DNA from: Candidatus Polarisedimenticolia bacterium
Lineage (GTDB): Bacteria > Acidobacteriota > Polarisedimenticolia > Gp22-AA2
Direction: 5' to 3'
DNA: 64,000 nucleotides
NCBI GenBank assembly: GCA_036001465.1
Contig: DASYUH010000109.1
Span: forward strand, 41,262-105,261
The position numbers and the translations under genes are program-made. The notes under the pieces are model-generated. The model saw only the letters and a list, made by a program, of their open reading frames with translations, had not been told where the DNA came from and searched no databases. Below, in pieces: positions 15,341-23,556 of the stretch (positions are counted from its first letter, which is position 1; the number at the start of each line of letters is the position of its first letter).

Positions 15341-17719
15341 ATGAGAATTTCCCGCTACGCCCGGGGGGTCTGCTGCACCGCTCCGGTCCTCATTCTGCTG
15401 GCCCTGTCCGCTTCCGCCGCAGGCCCCGCGCCGCGGAACGGAGCCCAGGCCTCGGAATCGGCCTGGGAGCGCAAGCTCGATCCGTTCCTGCGGCGGCTGG
15501 CCCTGGGGACGGTGAAGGCCGAGGGGCGGTTCAGGGAGGCGGTGCCCGGGCGATCGGAGCGGCTCGCCAGGTCGCTGCCGGCATTCCTGCAGGTCGAACG
15601 GCGGGCCGAGCCGCTGGTGCACGTCAAGGCCGGCCTCGCCGCGAACGAGCCGGACGGGGCCCGCGCCTGGAGGTCCCTCTCGCCCGATCTTCCAGGCCTC
15701 GGGGTCATGGTGAAGGGGCGCGTCGCCACGGTCGCATCCCTCCGGGTCCCGGCCGCCGCCCTGGAAGCTCTGGCCAGGAGGCCCGAGATCGCCTGGCTGA
15801 AGGCGGCCCACGGCTACAACCTGCTCAACGAGGTCAGCACCTCTGCGGCGCACCTGGGATCGGACGAGGCGAACGGCATCTTCACGCGCGGCGCCGGAGC
15901 GATCGTCGCCGTGGTGGACACCGGCATCGCCTGGGCCGACCGGGACTTCAGGAAGGGGGACGGGACCACGCGCATCCTCGGCATCTGGGACATGACCCTG
16001 ACCGATCCGGCCCATCCGCCGCCCGCCGGGTTCTCGTTCGGCGCCTGGTATCCGCAGAGCGTCATCCAGACGGCGATCGCCACGAGTGGAACGCTCCTGA
16101 CCGGAGACGGCCACGGCCACGGCACGCACGTCGCAGGCACCGCCGCCGGCAACGGCCTGCGGACGGGGAACGGCGTGCCGGCCGGGACGTTCGCGGGCGT
16201 GGCCCCCGAGGCCGACCTGCTGATCGTCCGGGTGTTCGACAACAGCGGGACCTTCTGCGGCGACTGCGACCTGACGGCGGCCGTGCAGTTCATCAGCCAG
16301 ACGGCGGCGGCCGCCGGGAAACCGTGGGTCGGCAACATGAGCCTCGGCACCGACATCGGGGCGCACGACGGGACCGATCCGGACGAGCGCTCGATCGATG
16401 CGCTGGTCGGCCCTGGCCGGCGCGGCGCCCAGCTGGCGATCGCCGCCGGAAACTCCGGCGGGCATGATTCGAGCGTGCATCGCCATCACTGGGAGGCCGC
16501 GCTGCCGGCGGTCGGCGCCTCGGCCATCAACACCTTCACACTGTCGTACTCGCCGAACGGCGGCGCGGACAACGACTTCATCTGGCTGGATCTCTGGTAC
16601 AAGGGGGCCGACCGGGCCACGGTGAGCCTGGTCACGCCCACCGGGATCACCGTGAGCGCGGCGCGCGGCGCCGATTCGGGGGTCGTCTGCACCGCCGACG
16701 GGGCGGTGCAGATCGACGCCACGAACGGGCCGGACCCGATCAACGGCGACAACGAAGTCTTCATGCAGATCTGGGACAGCAGCACCTGCGCCACGCCCTT
16801 CCCGCCGAAAACCGGCAGCTGGACCGTCCGGGTCACGACCGACGCCATCGCTTCCGCCTCGCCGACCTTCGATCTGTGGGACGAAGCGGACGCGGGGGGC
16901 CTGGGGTTCGTCAGCCTGGCCGTCTCGAGCACCGCCAAGAGCGTCTCCCTCCCGGGCACCGCGAGGCACGCCATCACCGCCGGCTCGTATGTCAGCAAGG
17001 ATCGCTGGATCACCGCGGTGAACCAGCAGTTCATCGCTTCCCTGAGCACCTCTGGAGGTGTCGGGAGCCTGTCCGGCTTCTCGGGCCTCGGCCCGACGCG
17101 CGACGGTCGGATCAAGCCGGACATCGCGGCCCCGGGCGAATACATCGGCTCGACTCTCGCCGGGTCGATCCAGGCGTTGTGCAACAACAACTGCAAAGAG
17201 CGCGATGGTGAGCACGGCAACATCCGCGGCACCAGCATGGCGACGCCGCACGTCGCCGGGACCGCCGCGCTCCTCTTGGCAATCAATCCGAACCTGGAGG
17301 GGCCGGAGGTGAAGGCGGCGATCACCGCCTCGGCGCGATCCGACTCATTCGCGGTCGCCCCCGGCCCGCTGCCCAACACCTGGTTCGGGAGCGGCAAGCT
17401 GCGCGCCCTGGAGGCGGGATACGTCGCGGCGTCGCTGGTCACCGATTTCGCCGACACCGCGACCGGCTTCACGGGCACCGACAGCCCGTTCGTGGACACG
17501 TACAACGTGTATCGCGGCACGATCCCCGGCATTTCGCCGAGCGCCTATGGCGCCTGCCTCCTGATGGGGCAGCCCTCTCCCACGTTCAGCGACCCTGCGA
17601 ACCCGCCCGCCGGGCAGGTGTATTTCTACCTGGTCACCGGCGTGCACGCCGGCGTCGAGGGGATCCTCGGCACCGACAGCACGGGCCGCATCCGCCCCAA
17701 CACCAGTCCCTGCCTCTGA
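15341..17719 (+). CDS. Secreted S8 (subtilisin-like) serine protease
   Basis: The 792-residue product has a signal peptide (residues 1-27), a propeptide-like region with an AALEALARRPEIAWL segment (about 137-151), and the S8 catalytic domain. The triad is Asp193 (VVDTGI), His260 (HGHGTHVAGT) and Ser632 (GTSMATPHVAG). Between His and Ser an insertion of about 200 residues (roughly 395-570) looks like a beta-rich domain placed within the catalytic domain. The last 90 residues (VDTYNVYRG ... GQVYFYLVTG ... RPN) form a small repeat-like C-terminal domain seen on other secreted proteins of Acidobacteriota; this is recalled, not searched. It is probably an extracellular protease. The substrate is unknown. 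Confidence 0.9.
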   Translation: MRISRYARGVCCTAPVLILLALSASAAGPAPRNGAQASESAWERKLDPFLRRLALGTVKAEGRFREAVPGRSERLARSLPAFLQVERRAEPLVHVKAGLAANEPDGARAWRSLSPDLPGLGVMVKGRVATVASLRVPAAALEALARRPEIAWLKAAHGYNLLNEVSTSAAHLGSDEANGIFTRGAGAIVAVVDTGIAWADRDFRKGDGTTRILGIWDMTLTDPAHPPPAGFSFGAWYPQSVIQTAIATSGTLLTGDGHGHGTHVAGTAAGNGLRTGNGVPAGTFAGVAPEADLLIVRVFDNSGTFCGDCDLTAAVQFISQTAAAAGKPWVGNMSLGTDIGAHDGTDPDERSIDALVGPGRRGAQLAIAAGNSGGHDSSVHRHHWEAALPAVGASAINTFTLSYSPNGGADNDFIWLDLWYKGADRATVSLVTPTGITVSAARGADSGVVCTADGAVQIDATNGPDPINGDNEVFMQIWDSSTCATPFPPKTGSWTVRVTTDAIASASPTFDLWDEADAGGLGFVSLAVSSTAKSVSLPGTARHAITAGSYVSKDRWITAVNQQFIASLSTSGGVGSLSGFSGLGPTRDGRIKPDIAAPGEYIGSTLAGSIQALCNNNCKERDGEHGNIRGTSMATPHVAGTAALLLAINPNLEGPEVKAAITASARSDSFAVAPGPLPNTWFGSGKLRALEAGYVAASLVTDFADTATGFTGTDSPFVDTYNVYRGTIPGISPSAYGACLLMGQPSPTFSDPANPPAGQVYFYLVTGVHAGVEGILGTDSTGRIRPNTSPCL

Positions 17720-17766
17720 TACCATGCGCCCTCCGGCGCGGGCGCTTCCCGACCGGGAGGATTCGC

Positions 17767-17814
17767 ATGGCGAAACATCCGCGCGTCGCGGACTACTGGG
17801 ACGGGGAGCTGTAG
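17767..17814 (+). CDS. Possible 15-residue leader peptide upstream of the permease
   Basis: ATG at 17767 opens a 15-codon frame (MAKHPRVADYWDGEL) ending in TAG, eight bases before the permease ATG. GGGAGG lies six bases before the ATG, a better ribosome binding site than anything in front of the permease. It could be a leader peptide or upstream frame that couples translation into the permease, or the remnant of a longer gene. No attenuator hairpin was seen. Confidence 0.35.
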   Translation: MAKHPRVADYWDGEL

Positions 17815-17821
17815 ACGCCCG

Positions 17822-19261
17822 ATGAGCGACCCGCGCGAGGGAGAAGCCGGGCTCGTCCGGGCGCTCGGGCTCCTCGACTCGACCCTTCTGGTCATCGGGC
17901 TGGTGATCGGGTCGGCGGTGTTCCTGGTCACCGGAGGGGCGAACGGCGTGGCGCGCCTCCTGCCGTCCCCCGGGCTCCTCATCCTAGGCTGGGTCGCGGG
18001 CGGCATCCTGTCGTTCGCCGGGGCGCTCGTCTACGCGGAGCTAGGCGCCGCCATGCCGCGCGCCGGCGGGCAGTACGTCTTCCTGCGCGAGGCGTACGGC
18101 GACCTGACGGGGTTTCTCTACGGCTGGACCCTGTTCACGGTCATCCACACCGGCTCCCTCGCGGCGCTCGCCGTAGGATACGCGCGCTACTTCGGCGTCT
18201 TCGTCCCGGCCCTCGGCACCGATCGGGTCGTGGCCGCGCTCCCGCTTCTCGGCCACACGCTGTCGATCTCGGCGGGACAGCTCAACGCCGTCGCGGTCAT
18301 CGTCCTCCTGTCGATCGTCAACTACTTCGGCGTCAAGGAGGGGAGCCTGTTCCAGGGGATCGTCACCATGGTGAAGGTCGCCTCCTTCGCAGGGTTCATG
18401 GTCCTGGGGATCGCCGTCGGCAAGGGCTCGTGGTCGCACCTGACGCCGCTGTTCGCCGCCGGGGCCGGAGACGCGGCGGCACCGGGCGTGGCCGTCGCCG
18501 GCGCCGCCGGCGGGTTCGGAATCGGCCCCTTCATCCTGTCGCTGGTGGCGATGCTGTGGGCCTACGAGGGATGGAACAACATCACCTTCACGGCCGGGGA
18601 GATCAAGGACCCCCAGAGAAACCTCCCGCGGTCGCTCATCCTGGGGATGAGCGCCATCACGTTGATCTACGTCGGGATGAACCTCGTCTACCTCTACGCC
18701 ATGCCGATCGGCGACATGGTGTCGACGGACACCATCGGCGAGGCGGCCGCCGGCCGGCTCTTCGGCCCGATCGGCTCGACCCTCATGTCGGTGTGCGTGC
18801 TCGTCTCGGTGTTCGGCTGCATCTCGGCGACCGTGATCTCCGGCCCGCGGGTCTTCTACGCCATGGCGAAGGACGGCCTGTTCTTCCGGCGCATCGCCTC
18901 GGTGCACCCGCGCCACCGGACGCCGGCGCAGGCCATCCTCTGGCAGTGCGTCTGGTCGAGCGCCCTCTGCCTGTCGGGGACCTACGATCAGCTCTACACC
19001 TTCGTGATCTTCGCCGCCGTCCTGTTCTACGCCCTGGCCGGCGCCTCGGTCATCGTCCTGCGCCGCCGCCACCCGGAGTGGCCGCGTCCCTACCGCACCT
19101 GGGGCTATCCCGCCACGCCGATCCTGTACGTCGGCGTATGCGTCGTCGTCCTCGGGAACACGCTCATCAACCAGCCGGTCGAATCGGGCTGGGGCCTCGC
19201 CATCCTCGGCTGCGGCCTGCCGGCCTATCTCTATTGGCGGCGGAGGCGCACCGCCGCATGA
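17822..19261 (+). CDS. APC-superfamily amino-acid permease
   Basis: The 479-residue product is an integral membrane protein with about twelve hydrophobic segments. The first helix carries the broken-helix substrate motif of the APC fold (LLVIGLVIGSAVFLV, 22-36), followed by GALVYAELGAAMPRAGGQY (66-84), typical of the LAT/amino-acid transporter family. The later GYEGWNN-like segment (AYEGWNNITF) is also characteristic. The substrate cannot be read from sequence. Its stop overlaps the start of an M28 carboxypeptidase as ATGA, so peptide breakdown and uptake of the released amino acids are plausibly coupled; this is inference. A short leader frame precedes it. Confidence 0.88.
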   Translation: MSDPREGEAGLVRALGLLDSTLLVIGLVIGSAVFLVTGGANGVARLLPSPGLLILGWVAGGILSFAGALVYAELGAAMPRAGGQYVFLREAYGDLTGFLYGWTLFTVIHTGSLAALAVGYARYFGVFVPALGTDRVVAALPLLGHTLSISAGQLNAVAVIVLLSIVNYFGVKEGSLFQGIVTMVKVASFAGFMVLGIAVGKGSWSHLTPLFAAGAGDAAAPGVAVAGAAGGFGIGPFILSLVAMLWAYEGWNNITFTAGEIKDPQRNLPRSLILGMSAITLIYVGMNLVYLYAMPIGDMVSTDTIGEAAAGRLFGPIGSTLMSVCVLVSVFGCISATVISGPRVFYAMAKDGLFFRRIASVHPRHRTPAQAILWQCVWSSALCLSGTYDQLYTFVIFAAVLFYALAGASVIVLRRRHPEWPRPYRTWGYPATPILYVGVCVVVLGNTLINQPVESGWGLAILGCGLPAYLYWRRRRTAA

Positions 19262-21537
19262 ACGGCCGGGTGCTCCTGACCGCGGCCGCGGCCCCCGCCC
19301 TCGCCGCCCTCCTGCTCGCGGCCCCCCGCCCGCCCGACCGGCGGGCCAGCGGGCCGCCGGGGGCGCCGAAGTCCGCCGCAGGCTCCCCGGCCGCTCCGGG
19401 CTCTCCCGTTCCTCCGGCAACCGGCATCTTCGGGTTCCTGCGCGCCTCGCTGCCGCGCCAGCGGGAGATCGAGGCGCTCCTCCTGAGCCTGCCGGACACG
19501 GCGCGGGTCGAGGAGCACGCGCGCGTTCTCACCGGGGAGCCGCACATCGCCGGCACTCCGGGGAACGCGCGGGTACAGCGCTACATCGCCGACCGCTTCA
19601 AAGAGGCGGGGCTCGACGTCGAGATGAAGAGCTACGACGTCTACATGGGATACGTGAACCGGGCGCTCCTGGAGCAGGTCGCCCCCGAGCCGAGGCTCCT
19701 GACCCGTCCGGAGGAAGGGGTGCCGGAGGACAGGGACGCGTCCGACCCCCGGGCGTCTCTGAACTGGAACGCCTATTCGCCGTCGTGCGACCTGACCCGC
19801 GAGGTCGTGTACGTGAACCACGCGCGGCCGGAGGACTTCGCGGCGCTCGACAGGCTGGGCGTGTCGGTGAAGGACCGGCTGGTCCTGGCGCGCTACTACC
19901 GCGGCTACCGCGGCGGCAAGGCGCAGGAGGCGCAGAAGCGGGGGGCGGCCGGGATCATCTTCTACAGCGATCCGATGGAGGACGGCTATTACCGGGGGGA
20001 CGTCTACCCGCACGGGCCCTGGGGGCCCGAGAGCCACTTCCAGCGCGGCGCGACGGCGTTCGACTACATCGTCCCGGGGGATCCGCTGACCCCCGGCTGG
20101 GCGTCGCTCCCGGGCGCGCGCCGCATCGACCCGCGTCAAGCGGAGAATCTGCCGCGCATCCCGTCGGTCCCGATCTCGTGGCGCGATGCCCTGGTCGTCT
20201 TCCGCAACCTCGCCGGCCCCGCCGTTCCGCGCGGATGGCAAGGCGGCCTGCCTTTGACCTACCACGTCGGCCCGGGTCCGGCGCGCCTGCACCTCCGGAT
20301 CGAGGCGTCCTTCGAGAGGCGCGCCATCACCAACGTCATCGGCGTCCTGCGCGGCTCGGCCGAGCCGGAGAAGATCGTGCTGCTCGGCAACCACCATGAC
20401 GCCTGGGTCTACGGCGCCGTCGATCCGGCGAGCGGCACGGCGGCGATGCTCGAGCTGGCGCGCGTCGCCGGCGAGCTCAAGCGCCGCGGCTTCCCGCCGC
20501 GCCGGACCCTGGTGTTCGGCAACTGGGACGCCGAGGAGTGGACCCTGACCGGCTCGACCGAGTGGGGGGAGGAGCGCGAGGACGACCTGGCCAGAAACGG
20601 CGTCGCCTGCCTGAACATCGACTCGGCGGCCGCCGGCCCGAACTTCCAGGCCACCGCCGTGCCGACGATGCGGCGGCTGATCTCCGAAGCGCTGCGCGAC
20701 GTCCGCGATCCGAGAAGCGGCGAGGACCTGTTCGCCGTCACCCTGCGCGACGACGAGGAGGGGGCCTTCACGCCGATCTACAACGCCCCCGCGGTCGAGC
20801 ACCGGGCCCACCGGATCAACTACGACATCCTCGGCAGCGGCTCGGACTACACCGTGTTCTTCAACCACATCGGCATGCCGTCGCTCGACGCCGGCTTCGA
20901 CGGCCCGTACGGCGTCTATCACTCCGTCCTCGACAATTACTTCTGGATGAGCCGGTTCGGCGATCCCGGGTTTCTCTACCACACGACGATGGTGCGCGTC
21001 TGGGCGCTCCTGGCCTACCGCACGGCCAACGCCGACATCCTGCCCTTCGAGGAATCCCCCTACCCGGCCGACGTGGGAACGTACCTGGACGACCTGGAGA
21101 AGAGCGCGGGCGCGGCGCGGCTTCCCGACCTGGCGGATCTGCGCGCCGCCATCGCGGAATGGGAGAAGGCGGCCGCCGAGTTCGACGCGAGGGTGGCCGC
21201 GATCCTTGAAGCCGAAGCCCCGGGGCCGCCGCGCCAGAGAGGCGCCGCGTCCCGCGGCCCCCGTCCCTCGCCGAAGGCGCTTGCCGGGGTCAACGCGTCC
21301 CTGATGCGGGCCGAGCGCGATCTGCTCAGCGCGGCCGGGATCCCGAAGCGCCCCTGGTTCCGCCACTTGATCTACGCGCCCCTCCCGACCTACCAGGCGG
21401 AGACCCTCCCGGGACTGCGCGAGGCGATCGGAGACGGGGACGCGCCGCGGGCCGCCGCCCAGGCGCGCACGCTCGCCGCCGCCGTGCGGGCGCGGACCGC
21501 TACCGTCCGGAAGGGGGCGGAAGCGCTGTGGCGATAG
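19258..21537 (+). CDS. M28 metallopeptidase of the glutamate carboxypeptidase II / transferrin-receptor family
   Basis: The 759-residue product has an N-terminal hydrophobic segment (residues 5-22, signal peptide or anchor) and the three-part GCPII layout: a protease-associated insert (about 170-300), the M28 zinc peptidase domain and a C-terminal helical dimerisation domain. All zinc ligands of human GCPII are conserved with an offset of two: His379 (NHHDAW), Asp389, Glu427, Asp455 and His555 (YHSVLDNY), with the catalytic base Glu426. It probably removes C-terminal residues from peptides outside the cytoplasm. ATG 19258 overlaps the permease stop. The 3' end overlaps the convergent DUF3857 gene by 38 bases. 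Confidence 0.9.
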   Translation: MNGRVLLTAAAAPALAALLLAAPRPPDRRASGPPGAPKSAAGSPAAPGSPVPPATGIFGFLRASLPRQREIEALLLSLPDTARVEEHARVLTGEPHIAGTPGNARVQRYIADRFKEAGLDVEMKSYDVYMGYVNRALLEQVAPEPRLLTRPEEGVPEDRDASDPRASLNWNAYSPSCDLTREVVYVNHARPEDFAALDRLGVSVKDRLVLARYYRGYRGGKAQEAQKRGAAGIIFYSDPMEDGYYRGDVYPHGPWGPESHFQRGATAFDYIVPGDPLTPGWASLPGARRIDPRQAENLPRIPSVPISWRDALVVFRNLAGPAVPRGWQGGLPLTYHVGPGPARLHLRIEASFERRAITNVIGVLRGSAEPEKIVLLGNHHDAWVYGAVDPASGTAAMLELARVAGELKRRGFPPRRTLVFGNWDAEEWTLTGSTEWGEEREDDLARNGVACLNIDSAAAGPNFQATAVPTMRRLISEALRDVRDPRSGEDLFAVTLRDDEEGAFTPIYNAPAVEHRAHRINYDILGSGSDYTVFFNHIGMPSLDAGFDGPYGVYHSVLDNYFWMSRFGDPGFLYHTTMVRVWALLAYRTANADILPFEESPYPADVGTYLDDLEKSAGAARLPDLADLRAAIAEWEKAAAEFDARVAAILEAEAPGPPRQRGAASRGPRPSPKALAGVNASLMRAERDLLSAAGIPKRPWFRHLIYAPLPTYQAETLPGLREAIGDGDAPRAAAQARTLAAAVRARTATVRKGAEALWR

Positions 21538-23446
21538 CGTCCGATTCCATGGTGAGGGCGTTCGCCTCCTCCTCCGCCAGGGACGAGACGAACGAACGCA
21601 GGGCGGGATAGTCCTCGACCGGGATCTCGCGACGGGACACGGTGACCGATCTCCGGACGACCAGGACCTGGTGGTCCTGCTCCCGCTCCATCGCGAACTG
21701 CGTGCTCGCGGACAGCCCCGGGCCGCTCAGGCTCCTGTCCGAGGGGACCCTCTTGAAGGTGCGTCCGGGCGGAAGGTGGAGGCGAATCTCGGTCGTGTCG
21801 CTGCGCAGATTCGAGAACAGGACAGGATGGCGCCGCTTCGGGTAGGAGGCGACGTCGGTCAGGGCCTTGAAGCGCACGAGGAAGGGGGAGATGATCTCCC
21901 GGGTTCCGGCGCGAATCAAGAAGCGGGGGACGGTGAACCGGAGCGTGGCCGTGTCCGGGCCCTTCGGATCGGGCGCGATCTTCACATCCTGGCCCTGCAG
22001 CACCGCCCCCGGGCAGAGAAGGCTCATGATGTCGGCCAGCGCATCCTCCCGTTCGCTCGGCTTGGCGGCCTGAAGCTCGTTCAGCAACTCGCGCCGCACT
22101 CCCCACGCCTGGATCTCGTAGGTTCCCTCGAGGTCGCCGGTCGGCTTGAGATGCGCCACGGCCCGGATGTGCCTGCGGTTCTTCTCGGGCGGGAAGAGGG
22201 GCGTCGTCACGAGCTCGCCGCGCCCGTCTTCCTTGACCACGAGGGCGGGAACCCCCTGGTCCTCCCACGGGAGATCGCCGAAGGGGGTGTGGTCCGGCGT
22301 GGGGTCGAGGAACAGGTAGGCGTCGTCCAGCGGCACGGCCACGATCTGGTGATTGAAGGAGGGGGCGGGTGAATCGCGATCGATCAGCCTGAAGTTGCGG
22401 GTCATGATGAGGACGGGGTAGCCGCGCACGCCGACCGACTGGAGCAGGGCAATCAGGAGGGTCGCCTTGTCCTTGCAGTCGCCGTACCGGTGACGCAGGA
22501 CGTCTTCGCTCGCGTGCGGCTGCCAGCCTCCGATCCCCAGGTAGATCTGGACGTAATCGATCTTCTTCTGCACGAATTCATAGAGGGGCCTGATCTTCGC
22601 GTCGGGGTCCTGCAGGCCTGCGGTCAGCTCGCGGGCCGTCCGTTCGACCTCGGGGGTCGGCTTGATCCGATCGCGAACCAGCTGCCAGTCCCAGCCGGCG
22701 ATTCCGTCCCAGGTGGACGCGTCGATGCGATGCTCTCCGTACACGATGTCCTTCGGCACGATCTCGATGCGCGGCAGCACGTCCATTTCAGGGGGCATCT
22801 CCGGCTCGGTCTTCATCGCGGGGGCGTCGCGCACCTCCCAGACGTGGGTCACGGTGCCGCCCTGCTCCACGCGCGACGGCTCGGGCGCGCCTCCGTGGGC
22901 GGTCAGGCGAAGCGGGAAGGAAGCGGGCGAGCGCACCGTCAGGGTCTGGAGCCGGACCGGGACCTCCTCCTGCAGGCTGATCGTGCGGGGCAAGTAGAAC
23001 AGGCTCTTGAGGGACTGCTCGTATTCATACTCGATCGTCGAGCCGGGAACCACGCCCGGAAAACGCAGGACCCGCGCCTTCTCTTCGGAGTAGAGCTCGT
23101 ACGAACTGCTCGTCTCGTAGATGTCCTTCTTCTTGAGACTGGTCCGCGAGCCGGAAGGCGAGACCACCGAGCCGCGGAGCTCGCGGATGCTCACCCAGGG
23201 ATTCTGGTTGACCGCGACCTCGTCGAATCGCTCCACGCCGGCCGGCGTCAGGACCTGGATCCGGCCGCGAGCCCGCACGCTGGCTTCGGCGTTCGAGGCA
23301 ATGTCGATCTCCATCGCCTCCTCGAGGATGAGGGCGTCGTCGGAGACCCCGAGCTCCGCGGCCCGGCCGGGGCGCCCGAGACCGGGGGCGAGCAGGGCCA
23401 CACTCACGCAAGCGAAAGCGAGAGCCGATACGCGTGGCCTCGACAA
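21500..23446 (-). CDS. DUF3857 and transglutaminase-like protein with an intact Cys-His-Asp triad
   Basis: The 648-residue exported protein has a signal peptide (residues 3-28), an N-terminal DUF3857 beta domain, and a transglutaminase-like core with Cys324 (YGDCKDKATLL), His366 (FNHQIV) and Asp381 (FLDPTPDH). The C-terminal part resembles DUF3858. Activity in this family is not well defined; a periplasmic thiol protease or amide transferase is possible. I place the start at TTG 23446, with GGGAGG ten bases upstream, because the signal peptide begins there; the frame is open to 23542 but those codons cover the divergent promoter. Two paralogs lie divergently next to it and lack the Cys. Confidence 0.85.
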   Translation of the reverse strand: MSRPRVSALAFACVSVALLAPGLGRPGRAAELGVSDDALILEEAMEIDIASNAEASVRARGRIQVLTPAGVERFDEVAVNQNPWVSIRELRGSVVSPSGSRTSLKKKDIYETSSSYELYSEEKARVLRFPGVVPGSTIEYEYEQSLKSLFYLPRTISLQEEVPVRLQTLTVRSPASFPLRLTAHGGAPEPSRVEQGGTVTHVWEVRDAPAMKTEPEMPPEMDVLPRIEIVPKDIVYGEHRIDASTWDGIAGWDWQLVRDRIKPTPEVERTARELTAGLQDPDAKIRPLYEFVQKKIDYVQIYLGIGGWQPHASEDVLRHRYGDCKDKATLLIALLQSVGVRGYPVLIMTRNFRLIDRDSPAPSFNHQIVAVPLDDAYLFLDPTPDHTPFGDLPWEDQGVPALVVKEDGRGELVTTPLFPPEKNRRHIRAVAHLKPTGDLEGTYEIQAWGVRRELLNELQAAKPSEREDALADIMSLLCPGAVLQGQDVKIAPDPKGPDTATLRFTVPRFLIRAGTREIISPFLVRFKALTDVASYPKRRHPVLFSNLRSDTTEIRLHLPPGRTFKRVPSDRSLSGPGLSASTQFAMEREQDHQVLVVRRSVTVSRREIPVEDYPALRSFVSSLAEEEANALTMESDAIATALPPPSGR

Positions 23447-23481
23447 GGCGTTCCGACCTCCCGGCCGACCGAAATGGGCGA

Positions 23482-23509
23482 TTGACAGGGTCTTGCTGGC
23501 GAGTAGAAT
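23482..23509 (+). promoter_or_regulatory. Promoter of the two DUF3857 paralogs
   Basis: TTGACA (23482-23487) and TAGAAT (23504-23509) are separated by 16 bases. The start is expected near 23516, about 40 bases before the ATG at 23557. It lies between the two divergent DUF3857 genes. Confidence 0.65.
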
Positions 23510-23556
23510 ACACCCAATCTCGATTCGACTGTCACCGGACACCTGTGAGGTCAGCC

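Noticed and set aside
15287..17251. 654-codon minus-strand frame opposite the subtilase
   Set aside because: The subtilase on the plus strand has a signal peptide and full catalytic triad; the opposite frame has no domain and an Arg/Gly-rich composition.
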